64,000 nucleotides of DNA from Brienomyrus brachyistius (lineage: Eukaryota > Chordata > Actinopteri > Osteoglossiformes > Mormyridae): assembly GCF_023856365.1 (NCBI RefSeq), contig NW_026042805.1, positions 30,659 to 94,658 of the forward strand, written 5' to 3'. Position numbers and translations under genes: made by a program. Position 1 is the first letter of the stretch, and each line of letters begins with the position of its first letter. Shown here in pieces: positions 33,086-44,975 of this stretch. The notes under the pieces were generated by a model. The model was not told the origin of the DNA. It worked only from the letters and a program-made list of their open reading frames with translations, and did not search any database.

Positions 33086-33600
33086 CACGATACTCCCAAT
33101 GATTTTCTCACCTGTCATCACTATCTGTTGTAGGGACTTGTGATCTGAGGCGACACAGTTCTCAAAGCAGACCGTGATGCAGCTGCTCAGGGTGCTTTCA
33201 ACAGTTCCCCAATAGAGTGTGAGAATGGGAGATGGGCTTTTCTGAGCTTCCGTGGAGAGTAGAGGTGCTGCTGTGCTTTCCTTACTATGGAGCTGATGTT
33301 GAAGGACCTGGTGAGATTCTCCGCCAGATGGACAACAAGGAATCTGGTACTCTCTACGATCTCCACAGATGAGCCATCGATGTGCAGCAGAGAGTGGTCA
33401 CTCTGTGTTTTGTGTTCTTCTAACGTCAACAACCATCTCTTTGGTCAACATTCAGAGACAGGTTGTTGGCTCTGCAGCAGTCCGATAGTCATCACACTTC
33501 CTCTTTGTATGCTGAGTCACCGTTTTTATTGATGAGACCCACAACAGTCTTGTCATCTGCCTGATGTTGATGATGGAATTCGAAATGTGCATTGCTGCTC
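33086..33600 (-). mobile_element. LINE RT fragment
   Basis: Minus-strand words ADDKTVVGLINKNGDSAYKE (RT catalytic ADD region, with an extra residue), then LHIDGSSVEIVESTRFLVVH, LAENLTRSFNISSIVRKAQQ and LYSPRKLRKAHLP. Frameshifts separate them. Belongs to the family whose C-terminus is at 31.7-32.4 kb. Confidence 0.7.
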
Positions 33601-33661
33601 AGTTGTGAGTCATCGGAGTTAACAGCAGTGGGCTGAGCATAAAGTCCTGGGTTCCTGCTAC

Positions 33662-34194
33662 AGCATCTGAGCAGTTGCCTTCGTCGCCCATAGCTCCTGC
33701 GCAGCCCGAGCAGCCGCCTCCGCTGCCCCCTGCGGCCCCAGAGCCCGAGCAGCCGCCGCCTGCTTTGCCCGTAGCTCCTGAGCAGCCGCCTCCGCTGCCC
33801 CCTGCGGCCCCAGAGCCCACGCCCGAGGCGCTCCCTCCGCCTCAAATGACTGTGCCCCCTGGGGCTCTTGTTCCTGGCCCCACTCCTGTCCCTGACCCAG
33901 CTCCAGACTTTCCTGCCCTAGTCCCCGAGGAGGTCCCGGACAGTCTGACCACCGTGTGTGCCACGCCCCCTGATTATCCACGTGTGCTTCCCTGATCGTA
34001 CCCAGCTGTGTCCGATTATTTTCAATCAGTCCTGTCTATTTGAGTTCATGTCTTACTAGAGTTCAGTGTCCGTCATTGAAGTCCGTCTGCGTGAGATGTT
34101 TCCTGCACCCCGTGTTCCTAATAAATCCCCGTATCCTGCCTGCCTTGCCTGTTTCCTGCCCGTCCGCCGCTCCCGTTAAATGGCGATCGTGACA
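33662..34194 (+). mobile_element. Gypsy 3' region with truncated LTR
   Basis: Proline-rich repeats (QPPPLPPAAPEP) run to about 33940. Then comes an LTR lacking its TGTCATGCCCGGC start but carrying GTGTGTGCCACGCCCCCTGA, a polyadenylation-like AATAAA near 34122, and the end GCGATCGTGACA (34194). The same proline-rich/LTR arrangement recurs at 53.47-54.71 kb, which shows it is repeat and not a host gene. Confidence 0.75.
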
Positions 34195-34589
34195 CAAGGC
34201 ACACGCACATCAAGTACCAATGCAGCAAATACAGATGAACAATTTAGGAGGAATACTAGTCAAAGGAAGGAAGAAAAGCAGCCCACCCTATCTCATGGTC
34301 ACGGACACAAACATCAGGGAGTGTTATGAAGAAGACATCACACTTAACACCATTGGTTTTATGCAGTGAATTACACCAGAGAGAGTTTTTACATTCTAGC
34401 TGTGTTACGTAACATTCCTCAGCCTTCAGGTTTTTTCCACACAATGCACGACATGCAGGGGTGCCAAACAAAACAGCGGAACTGCAGTGTAGCCAATTAT
34501 TTGTTTCAGTAGTTTTAAGAAAACTAGAACATAAAATGTTTGTTTTACTTAGTCCACAAAAGAGTTTTTACCTATCTTAGTGTATTTTA

Positions 34590-36090
34590 CATCACATACA
34601 CTCTCGGTCCGTTGTGGAGTCCATCCCACTGTAGTTGGAGAATGCTGCCATCAGTCGCTTGGTGTAGCACTCGCAGGATTTACCAGGCTCCTGTTTAAAC
34701 TGATGCATCATGCCCCAGTCCATGCGCAGGAGGACCAGTCTCTGAAGGGCTGTCGCATGGTGAGGCCTGTTCTGCCTGGGGTCCAGCAGGTCACTGGCAA
34801 TGTCCTTCAACTCACAGTGGGCTTGCGTTCATAGTGGGGTACCGCAGGGTTCGATTTTAGGACCACTATTGTTCCTAATTTACATAAATGATATGGATAC
34901 CAATATATACAGTAAACTGGTGAAATTTGCAGATGACACCAAGGTGGGTGGTGTAGCAGATACTGAATTAGTGGCTCAGCAGCTACAGCGGGATCTTGAT
35001 TTAATTAGTGACTGGGCCGATACCTGGCAGATGAAATTTAACGTCGATAAATATAAGGTACTCCATCTAGGGAGCAGAAATATAAAGTACAGGTATTTCA
35101 TGGGTGTCACTGAAATAAAGGTAGCTGATCATGAGAAAGACCTTGGTGTGTATGTTGATGCTTCCATGTCCCATTCTCGCCAGTGTGGGGAAGCAATAAA
35201 AAAGGCCAATAGGATGTTGGGGTATATCTCCAGGTGTGTGGAGTTTAAGTCAAGGGAGGTAATGCTAAGATTATACAATTCCTTGGTGAGACCTCACCTA
35301 GAATATTGTGTGCAGGTTTGGTCACCATATCTTAAAAAGGACATTGTGGCCTTAGAAAAGGTGCAGCGTAGGGCCACAAAAATGATTCCTGGTCTTAGAG
35401 GAATGTCATACGAGGAACGGTTACTTGAGCTAAATCTGTTCAGTCTCAAGCAAAGGAGATTGAGGGGGGACATGATCCAGGTATATAAGATTCTAACAGG
35501 TTTGGATGCTGTTCAACCAAATAGTTACTTCAGCATTAGTTTAAATACACGAACTCGTGGCCATAGGTGGAAATTAGCGGGAGAACATTTCAAGCTGGAT
35601 TTAAGGAAGCACTTCTTTACGCAGCGTGTAGAGTATGGAATAGTCTTCCTGATAATGTAGTGCAAGCTGAATCCTTGGGTTCCTTTAAATCAGAGCTAGA
35701 TAAGATTTTAACGACTCTGAGCTATTAGTTTAGTTCTCCCCAAGCGAGCTTGATGGGCCGAATGGCCTCGTCTCGTTTGTATAGTTCTTATGTTCTTATG
35801 TTCAACTCCTTCATCTACAGTGTCAGATGAGCAAACCTTATCTCCCCCTTGAGGATTTGGACATACCAACATAGGGGCAAGAATTTCTGCTACCTCGTCC
35901 TGCTGCCTGAGTGTTTCGCCACGGCACTTCTTCACCGAGAAGGAGGTAGAGTCGGGTGCTGAATGGTTATGATCCTCGTCTGCAGGGGGGAGAGGGGAAG
36001 GGGCAGGGGAACCACTGGCTACTCCTCCCTCGGTGGCATAAGGAGGAAGCTGCTGTTTGGGCAGCAATGCTTGGGCAGGAGCCACACAGT
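34590..36090 (-). pseudogene. Gag-like retroelement remnant, split by a LINE
   Basis: Minus-strand frames at 36085-35809 (acidic, Pro-rich, with AEILAPMLVCPNPQGG and VDEGVE) and 34805-34592 (KDIASDLLDPRQNRPHHATA, then KQEPGKSCECYTKRL, MDSTTDRE). They match the remnant at 6.5-7.1 kb. The KQEPG-K-Y-RL block resembles a capsid homology region. The two parts join exactly when the CR1-like LINE and one target duplication are taken out. No protease or RT of this element is present. Likely an old endogenous retroelement; class not certain. Confidence 0.6.
34814..35800 (+). mobile_element. 5'-truncated CR1-like LINE with 8-bp target duplication
   Basis: The open frame 34800-35660 covers most of the RT thumb and palm: GVPQGSILGPLLFLIYINDM, FADDTKVGG (catalytic Asp pair), WADTWQMKFNVDKYKVLHLG, and [21 protein letters not shown] one-base shift near 35630 separates the C-terminal WNSLPDNVVQAESLGSFKSE. 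The 3' tail has TTCTTATGTTCTTATG. TSD TTCAACTC lies at 34806-34813 and 35801-35808. Nearly intact RT means a fairly young insertion, but it is truncated before the endonuclease. Confidence 0.9.
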
Positions 36091-37204
36091 TTATTTCTGG
36101 GTATCTAATTAGCGGACACCATTAGGTCCCTTCAGGGGCTCCACAGACAAACTCATTGACAAAATAGAATTGTCACAGAAAAATTCTTTGTCACATGCTC
36201 AGTCGACATGGACTGTGTGCTATTTACATATTTTTGGCACAAACGAAATCTCATATGCATATCGATGTATCTTTCGCACAAGTGGACCTCCATCACTTTA
36301 AAGAGGGTAAACTCTGATCAGGAAATTTACGACGTCAGAATAAACGGATTTTTTAACAGAAGTAACTGACATGCCCTAATAAGGAAATGCATACAATCAG
36401 AATACAATATCTGTGGTTTTTAACAGTGGTAACAATCTGATAATGAAAGGAATCAGATCAACATTTCTATAGCATGTAACAGAGCTTGCTCCCCTCCAGA
36501 ACTCATTGTTCCAGTAGTTATCTGAAATCATCTGCAGGAGCTATTCTTTTATTTGTATATTAAGCATAATTATTCATGAATATTATTGATTATGTTTATT
36601 TGTTTAATGTTTTTATTTATTCGTATTTATTGTTTATAATATAATGTTATATAGTATTGCAACACTTGAAACGAGAGGTACTTGCCTGCCTTAGTGATAT
36701 TTACTATTGTCTAAGTGTATTCCCACCTGTAGGAGGCAGCAATGGTTGTTATTAAAGGTGCTGAGATTACGCGGCTCAGGGCTGAAGGTGCAAAGTGAAA
36801 CAGTCATTGACCGTATTTGCCATGTGTGATGGTGTCTGCATATCGGCCCTTTTGCGCCAAACAAACCAGTTCAAAGTACTGTGTGTTAAAATATCATATG
36901 AATAAATCCTCTCAAGAACTAAACTCAATATCGTATCCTCATCATTCAACGCGTCTGACTTTTGCACCTCTTACCACAAGGCAGTGGATTACATGGGGAA
37001 ATTACAAACAAGGAGAATTTAATCTGTTTTTCCTCTACATTGTCGTTATTCAGAATATTACAGACTATGAACAAAAACGGACAATGTAAGAAAATAAAAA
37101 AATGTGTATGACAGAAAGCTAGAGTATTTTTGCAATGGTGAGCACTAGCTGGTTTATGTACTAGCTCACACTCAAGAAACAGCATAAATGCTACTCATAC
37201 ACAG
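36091..37204. other. No gene recognised
   Basis: AT-rich. The frames at 36.8-37.2 kb have no recognisable domain. Confidence 0.3.
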
Positions 37205-37432
37205 TTGGGGGGCAGGGGTCAGTCCTTGTGCCTGTAATGAGGTCACCAGTTGAAACTAACCCAGCCTCAGCACGTCTGTGGGTCCTTGAGCAAGGCCCTT
37301 AACCCCCAGCTCCCTGGGCGCCCCAACAGGTAGCTGCACTTCGCGGACAACTTACTCCACAAAGAGTAAGTTGAGGGAGACATAAAAAACACAATTTCCC
37401 CACGGGGATTAATAAAGTCCATCCATCTATGG
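37205..37432 (+). mobile_element. Second-family SINE
   Basis: Same family as 20645-20865: TCCTTGAGCAAGGCCCTTAA, the AACTTACTCCACAAAGAGTAAGTTG hairpin region, and TTTCCCCACGGGGATTAATA at the end. Confidence 0.7.
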
Positions 37433-39330
37433 AATATTATTTAGCACTATATAACGCAGAATATAAGAATTACGATTTTATAAAAAGTATGCCAAATATC
37501 CATGATATAATCATTACAATGTAAACATTATAATGTAATCAACACAATGGAACCAACTGAGTATGTATTTGCACCTTTTGTTAGTCTGAGTTTCTGTTAG
37601 CTACTTTGTTAGTCCTGAATCTATGAATATTCACATTTTTATCGCGTATATTTTATCACTATGTAAAAGGACAAATATATTATCAACCTTTTAGTGAGAC
37701 AATGTGTAAACGGCTGAAACTACCAAGGTTTACTACTGAAGGAAGGGATTCACCTGAGTTCACCAAAAGTTCATGGCTGAGTATTTTTAAAAAACCAAGT
37801 GGAGCTGCTCGCGCCACTATTATGTTCAACCGAGAGGCCAAACGGTAAAAGAAATGACTGTCAAACTTATCACCTAGGGGTAAATATAAATCTATACAAA
37901 TATCACCTGCATGCACATTACTTCTTTTACAATAACCAACTCCTGATCCATACTGTTAGTCGTGAAAAAAATAACTATTGTGTACATAGAGGCCCTGTGT
38001 AAAAAGATAACTGCCAAGGAAAAGATCAAAAACATTTATTTCAAGGATTCAAAGTTTTTATGGTCATGTACAGTGTACAGTGCAGTTCTTATTTGATTAA
38101 CTTGAATGTCTTCACAGACAAGACGATTAAACAAATAAAGCAGCGCAACATTACAGTAACTAACAACAAACAAAGCTCACGAGTACTATTACAATATTCA
38201 TATCATTTATTTAAATTTAATTTTACCAAGTAAATTAATTGAAAAGCAGTTACCGCTTTACCTGCTTCTCGGGAGAAATAGCAGATATACAAACGTCATG
38301 TATGTAACTAAAATCTTAAGCCAATAAGGGCAAAGTTGTGTCGTAATGGAGGCGGATCCAGCCTGTGCAGCCTGCTAAGAGGTGCTGCCTGATGTGTCTT
38401 GCTCTCGCGGAGTTTTGGTACCATGTGACATGGTGACGTAATGCAACGGGCGATAAAAAATATAACCATGATGCATTGCGTCAGGACCAGAATGCATTGC
38501 TTTAAGCTAGCGCTGTATGTGGGTGCATGAAGTGGAAAGCACCCAATAATAAACATAACATTTTTTTAAAAATGTTTTCTTCACCGGTGCAGTGAATTTA
38601 AATAAAGAGCTATGATGGTGCTGCAAATGGCTTTGCATAGTAGTTAGTAGTAGCATTAGCCGCTGTGTGCGGCATTAGCTTTCTACAGTCCTTACAGATG
38701 GTTCGTGTTTTGTCTGTCTCCCTTTCGCCATTTATATTTTCCGCCGGGCACCCGAAATGCTGACACACAAAAGATTCAAAAGTGTCTGGGGTATCTACTA
38801 TAGTAATTTAGTCAGATGCCGACATATTTACAGCAGCTCATTTGCAGCGCATTCGTGAAACGGCTTTTCGCTCCAACGAGAAATCTCGTCATGTTGTAAT
38901 ATCGCGAGATCTCGTGACACGCGTTTCACTCCCACTTCTTAGTAACAGTCATGATTTGATAAAGTGACAACCTGCGTAATAATTGGTAATACATAGAGTT
39001 TGCTATTGTTCAGGCTAGCAGACTGTTATGGCTTGAGGCTAATGGTGCCTGTTACTTGTGAATTTTCACATTTGCAGGGATCTTCTGCCTCGTGAACGTG
39101 AAACGGGTAATTATGCTAAAAGAAGAAAAAAGCAGAACTGCAATGTGTGTAAGGCTGGTGCTGATTTTTCAGTCTGAACACAGTAAAATTTATACAAATT
39201 ACCTGTATTCAAACTTGTATTCTTTATATAGTTTGGTTAATTACTATTTAAAAGTTTTATCTGCGCTCCATTGTATAACTTATATTGGAGACTTGTATGT
39301 ACTTTTCGATTGGAAATGGTTAGCTGTATA
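37433..39330. other. No gene recognised; LINE tail and CpG patch
   Basis: Positions 38036-38200 resemble a reversed LINE 3' end (AAAGTTTTTATGGTCATGTACAG). The 38330-38930 part is richer in CpG and includes ATCGCGAGATCTCG near 38900, similar to a known TCTCGCGAGA promoter element. No exon could be supported. Confidence 0.3.
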
Positions 39331-39474
39331 CAGGGGCGCCGCTAAGGGGGGGAAAGTTGGGACAATTCTAAGGGCCCACGCCCTTTAGGGGCCCCCAGAG
39401 ATCTGAATGGGTGTGATAGGGGGGCCCAACCTCATATTTTGTCATAGGGCCCAAAATTGCTAGCGGCGCCCCTG
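39331..39474. mobile_element. hAT-type MITE, 144 bp
   Basis: Perfect 14-bp terminal inverted repeats CAGGGGCGCCGCTA and a perfect 8-bp target duplication GCTGTATA (39323-39330 and 39475-39482). The interior is G/C-rich with internal symmetry and no coding capacity. Confidence 0.92.
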
Positions 39475-41324
39475 GCTGTATATACTTTGAATATTTTTAT
39501 GATTAATTTCTTTGTTTATTTAATTTGGCAACAGATCTGCACTTTTAGCAGTATTGCTGTCAATTTTTGTGAAAGTTGTTACTAAATAAAACAAAAGAAG
39601 CAGACTTGTGTAAATCCTATATTGGTCGTGTATTCTTCCTGTAGCGTAGTGACAGCTTTTTGTACGGAAGCCGTGAACGGCTGTGCTTGCAAATATATTT
39701 TCTTCTGAATAATTAGAAGGATAAGCATATTTTGTCGCCGCCGCGAGATAGTCATGCCATACACAGCTCTGCTCGTTTTTGTACTGTAACCGTGTTACTT
39801 AATTTGCGAATCCATGAATTTAACGTTGACATTAAGTCAACATTGACATTGACAACGTTGACATTAAGTGTTGCACCTATCTAGTGTTTTACCGTGAAGG
39901 GCATGTTATATCTTGTCTCTAAGTCGCACTATGGTCCAGGGGAATGCTATGTCATATTAGAACATGTGTCGATGATGTGGCAATATAAATATTTTAGAAT
40001 ACTGTCAGTTTTAGTTTCAGAAATCCATCATTTGAGAAAAAAGGCCAGTCACGACAAATATATATGGAATATAACAACAGAGGTTAGCTGTATTTGTTTA
40101 AGTGTAAAGATGCACATAGAAACATGCATGAGCTCATCTGAGAATAAACTGAATGCAATGAAGATTTGTGACTCCTGCTGGAAAATGCGAATAGTGGCAG
40201 GGTCTTCAAGCAGTACATTTGTCTGAGAGTCAGTTAATATTAGGAAAGGCACCGATTTTTTTTTCAATGGCGCTAATTATCAAGAAGGAAATGGAGTACC
40301 CCAGTACCTGGTTTACGGGCACTGGAAGCTCCAGTATCAGTCAGACTTTCATGTAAGTATATGTGTGTTTAATGACTTGTGCATGTTTCATCTTTACCAG
40401 GGGCAGAGGGGAAACTCAATAAATAGCCTTCTCTCACACTTCCAGGCCTGCAGAACTGAGCATGTCCCCTGGTTTTGTGCATATGTCTGTAGGCTTTGAG
40501 TTTTTCCTATGGGGGCTTCAATTTCCTCCCAGAGTACAAATACGTGCAGATCAGTTGCATTGGGGAGTCCATACTGTGATGCTGAGTGGGTGTAGGAGGA
40601 GATTGAGAGATGAAACTCCGGATGATTTACTCCCTCGGCTAACTAACCAGAACAGGATCGTACCAATACCAAAATGATAAGTTTATAAATGTTTTTCACT
40701 ACCCTGATTCATTCAGTTATTTCTGTTTGTTAATTCCATCCCCCAAGCAAATACATAAATAAACAAACAAATATTCAGGGGGAATGTGTCATAGGTGATA
40801 GAATCAGTGGATGAATCTAAAGAAAAAAAGTAATGATTTCTTTCTCTCCAAAACACAATGCACAAAACTCTTAAGTTAGGTAAGACATTGAAATTTTATG
40901 ACAGTAGCATGATGCAGAGGAACAACAGAAGGAAAAATCTAACTAAACCTGAGTCAACTAGGACTAATTACACTAAATTAAGTGGAACACACAAAATACC
41001 TAAAACAACTTAATAAACAAGCAAGAAATATTACATTTGATTAACTATACTGATGCCTGAGGGAAGTTCTTGTGCATAATGCAGCAAGTATATACAGCTG
41101 CAGAGACACTACACATAGTGCAAATAAATTAAAAAGTATACAGTACACACACTGATTCCTGAAAAATCTAAATACCATGGAATACTAATGAAATACTGAT
41201 GATGATGATAATAATAGAAATAATAATGAATTAGTTTAGGGTATTATGCAATTGACATGTACAATTAAAAAAGAAATTGCACCAGACATTTCCTGTGGCA
41301 AAGAAGGGTTGCTTTGTGCCACAT
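39475..41324. other. No gene supported; one weak exon candidate
   Basis: At 40267-40352, ATG followed by an open frame MALIIKKEMEYPSTWFTGTG ends at a strong donor CAT|GTAAGT. Nothing around it supports a gene, so it is recorded only as a weak candidate. A 16-bp direct repeat AACGTTGACATTAAGT occurs at 39822 and 39854. Confidence 0.2.
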
Positions 41325-41550
41325 TACTCAAGTCAATTCACTTTATTTTGTATAGTACATTTTCATAGCCTTACATTGTCTCAAAGCACTTTACTTTGTC
41401 CCTGCCCAATTGTCCCAGTGAGCAAGATCTAGCCTGAAAAATTAGAAAGCGACATTGGCAAGGATAAACTCAGTCATAGTAAGAAACCTTTGGAGGAACC
41501 AGAGTGAAAGGGGGAGCCCATCCTCCACAGGTCAGAAGTCACGTTAACAA
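41325..41550 (-). mobile_element. LINE 3' UTR fragment
   Basis: TCAATTCACTTTATTTTG at the left is the reverse of an L2-like AATAAAGTGAATTGA tail. The downstream AAGAAACCTTTGGAGGAACC and GGGGAGCCCATCCTCC blocks match the 3' UTR of the copy at 3.6-4.86 kb in reverse. A related block lies at about 50690-50760. Confidence 0.65.
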
Positions 41551-42051
41551 AGTCCTGATTTATATGGTTTATATGGTTCAATTAGTTAAGTCCGGATGTA
41601 AATACAGAATAACTGGCAGCAGGGCACACAGGAAAGACGTAAACAGGCAGGAGGGCAGGCAGGAGGGTGGCACAGGCAGGACGTAATGGGCAGGAGGGCG
41701 GGCAGGCAGGGCAGCACAGGCAGCCAGAACTGTTTTGCCACTGCAGTTTGTTTTACAATTTCATCTGCATTTGTTCCCCCAAGGTATAACAGCAGCTAAT
41801 TTATGAACATGCTGCTTTTCAGAAAAGAAGTTTAATTTCCAGGAGCATGACCAGTGCATACATTTAGTGTTGATGGTTCTTTGTAAAATGGATGTTCTGT
41901 ACTTTTATTGATCTGTCCATCCATCCATCCATCCATCCATCCATCCATCCATCCATTCATCCATTTTCTAACTACTTCTGATGAAGTTCCGGGTTATGAG
42001 GTATCCTGAAGCCCAGGCAATATGGGACAAACACACACATGCACACACATA

Positions 42052-42315
42052 GGGTATACCTATCCTTATGGGGCCCGCTCATTGACTTCTATTGGATAAA
42101 TGCTAACGCTAACTATGACAATCTTAACCCCCACCCTGCCCTAACCATAACCATAAGTAACCAAGCAAAATAAAAGAGGTTTTGCATTTTTAGTTTTTCC
42201 ACAGCAGTCACAGATTTTTATAAAATAGAGTTTTCCTGGTTTTCAGTTTCGTGGTCCCCATAAGGGAAAAAAAAAACAGGTATTTATCACGCTATGGGGT
42301 AGGATAGGTATACCC
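42052..42315. mobile_element. MITE, 264 bp
   Basis: Perfect 15-bp terminal inverted repeats GGGTATACCTATCCT (42052-42066) and its complement (42301-42315). No coding capacity. Both flanks are CA-rich, so the target duplication is unclear and the superfamily is not assigned. The left flank holds (CCAT)n at 41918-41960. Confidence 0.8.
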
Positions 42316-42454
42316 GCTCGCACACACACACACAGACATGCACACAAATGGATAGATCACCACAGTTACTATGGATGTCGATCCTGCAATAATGAGACAG
42401 AACTATCATACTTAACAGGATCATATCCCTAGTTCTACATATGCATAATTATAT

Positions 42455-42715
42455 TTAAAAAAGATCCCACGCACCTAGCACATGAGATGTTTGAACTTCT
42501 GCCCTCTGGTAAACGTTACCGCAGTATGCATTGCAGAACAACCAGATTTAATAAGAGCTTCTAACCCCAAAGCCATCAGAATACTAAATGCTAATGAACA
42601 TACGTTTATGTGAAACCCTACTCTCTCTTACTCTCTGTGCACTTTATTACCACAACTGGTATTAAGTTTACTTTTTATTTATACAGTATAGTGCAATAAT
42701 ATAATCACGATTTGT
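42455..42715 (+). mobile_element. LINE C-terminus and 3' end
   Basis: Encodes MFELLPSGKRYRSMHCRTTR and FNKSF in the C-terminal LINE box, followed by a 3' UTR with CTCTGTGCACTTTATTACCA. Short fragment. Confidence 0.6.
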
Positions 42716-42716
42716 G

Positions 42717-42852
42717 TGTGAGTGTGCCCTGTGATGGGCTGCCCCCCATCCTGGATTGTTCCCTGCCTCGTGCCCATTCCACATTCCGGGATAGGTTCCG
42801 GACCACCCCCGCGACCCAGTAGGATAAGCAGTTTGGAAAATGGATGGATGGA
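42717..42852 (+). mobile_element. 5'-truncated SINE
   Basis: From GTGTGAGTGTGCCCTGTGATG to TGGATGGATGGAT. It lacks the tRNA-like head. Confidence 0.8.
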
Positions 42853-43056
42853 TATAACTAACATAAGACAGACATTACACCTAACAAACAATAAACACGA
42901 AATAAAGGAGTGGATACAAAAAAAATGTAATGCAATGACCAGATTTAACACCTGGATTATGTCCCCCCTTAGTCTCCTTTGCTCGAGGCTAAACAGATTC
43001 AGCTCAGCTAACCTCTCCTCATTAAACATTCCTCTAAGACCAGGAATCATTCTCCC
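42853..43056. repeat. Mosaic of two segments also found at 46.0 and 47.5 kb
   Basis: 42853-42948 matches 46011-46115 (TATAACTAACATAAGACAGA and onwards). 42949-43056 matches 47455-47560 of the CR1-like LINE (GGATTATGTCCCCCCTTAGT and onwards). The join has TTAA shared by both sources. Confidence 0.8.
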
Positions 43057-43837
43057 AGCCAAGCAAGCCTGAGTCCGGCTTCCACTCCCCCCGATCCCCA
43101 GCAATGTTAACTTGGAAGGGCGTATTCTGTATGCACAACTGAGACAACCCAGGTGGAGCTTATCGGCTGGCAAAATTGCCTTCAGGTATCACCCACCCTA
43201 GTGAGAGTCCAAGCTAGGGCCGTTCTCAGAACTCACCCTAAACGAAGTCCTGCTCAAAAGTTGTAATGACCGCCTGAGGTACCTGTCAGCCTTGCCCGTA
43301 ATGAGTCAGTGGGTGTAGCCGGGCTGACACGCTTTTGGGCATCCAATTGCTGAGAACTCCCCTTCGGTTCTGACAAACTGTACGATCACAAGCAGTGACA
43401 GCAGAGCCACAGACAAGCTCAACCAACAGAGAGCGAATGGTAAGCACCCAGCACCCGAAGGGCTCAACTGATCACATCCAAACGACTTCCTGATGGGATT
43501 GTGTACGTAACTGGTTTACTGTTGTTAATAGTGGTTGAACTTCTATGCAAGTCCCCTTGTTGGGGGAGATGGAATGAATGAAAGCATAAGGTGAAATAAA
43601 ACCTAAAATAAATCAAAAAGGTTAAACGGGAATCAAACCAAATGAATTGTGTTTCTTATTCAATTGTAAACATCAATTAGTTATGCAACAATAACCTAAT
43701 TGGATGTTAATGTATTGTGATCAAACTGATTTAGTCTGTGAAGTTGATTCCTGCTTTCAGGCAAGAACCTGTGTGTCCAATTATGCGTGTTGTATCACCG
43801 CAGTTGACCACCAGAGACCCAACTCAGATGTTGTTAA
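43057..43837. other. No gene recognised
   Basis: Unassigned sequence of mixed composition. No domain or RNA gene recognised. Confidence 0.3.
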
Positions 43838-44925
43838 CCTACTATGGCGGACCACTAGAGGTGCAATTTCAATGGAGTGGCACTGCTATGGCTTGCCACT
43901 AGAAGCGCAATTTCGAAATGGAGTGGTAGTTCTATGCCTGACCACCGGGGGCGCAATATCGAAATGGAGTTGTAGTTCTATGCCTGACCACTGGAGGCGC
44001 GATTTTGAAATGGAGTGGTAGTTCTATGCCTGACCACTGGAGGCGCAATTTCGAACTGGAGTGGTAGTTCTATGCCTGACCACCGGGGGCGCAATATCGA
44101 AATGGAGTGGTACTTCTATGCCTGACCACCGGGGGCGCAATATCGAAATGGAGTGGTAGTTCTATGCCTGACCACCGGGGGCGCAATTTCGAAATGGAGT
44201 GGTAGTTCTATGCCTGACCACTAGAGGCACGATTTCGAAATGGAATAGTAGTTCTATGCCTGACCACTAGAGGCGCGATTTCGAAATGGAGTAGTAGTTC
44301 TATGGCTTGTCACTAGAAGCGCAATTTCAAAATTGAGTGGTAGTTCTATGCCTGACCACTAGAAGCGCAATTTCGAAATGAAGTGGTAGTTCTATGCCTG
44401 ACCACCGGGGGCGCAATATCGAAATGGAGTGGTAGTTCTATGCCTGACCACTAGAGGCGCGATTTCGAAATGGAGTAGTACTTCTATGGCTTGCCACTAG
44501 AAGCGCAATTTCAAAATTGAGTGGTAGTTCTATGCCTGACCACTAGAAGCCCAATTTCGAAATGGAGTGGTAGTTCTATGCCTGACCACCGGGGGCGCAA
44601 TATCGAAATGGAGTGGTAGTTCTATGCCTGACCACTAGAAGCGCGATTTCGAAATGGAGTGGTAGTTCTATGCCTGACCACTAGAGGCGCAATTTCGAAC
44701 TGGAGTGGTAGTTCTATGCCTGACCACCGGGGGCGCAATATCGAAATGGAGTGGTAGTTCTATGCCTGACCACCGGGGGCGCAATATCAAAATGGAGTGG
44801 TAGTTCTATGCCTGGCCACTAGAGGCGCAATATCGAAATTGAGTGGTAGTTCTATGCCTGGCCACTAGAGGCGCAATTTCGAAATGGAGTGGTAGTTCTA
44901 TGCCTGACCACTAGAGGTAACCAAA
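43838..44925 (+). repeat. 46-bp minisatellite, about 23 units
   Basis: The unit reads approximately GTGGTAGTTCTATGCCTGAC then CACYRGRGGCGCAATWTCG then AAATGGA. Three main variants differ in the core: CCACCGGGGGCGC, CCACTAGAGGCGC and CCACTAGAAGCGC. I count 23 units plus a terminal partial one. The variants recur in four-unit blocks. Each core contains two or three CpGs and resembles the CTCF core one base short. Confidence 0.93.
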
Positions 44926-44975
44926 GATATAGCTAGGCGGTTGCCGACGCTAGATGAGTGACACACACATTTAAT

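Noticed and set aside
33675..33995. Proline-rich open frame as a gene
   Set aside because: Same gypsy 3' region; its last codons are the LTR itself (VCATPPDYPRVLP is the LTR's GTGTGTGCCACGCCCCCTGA read in frame).
43704..44021. Open frame across the start of the minisatellite
   Set aside because: The 46-bp unit is not a multiple of three, so the frame closes after a few units; it is a by-product of the repeat.
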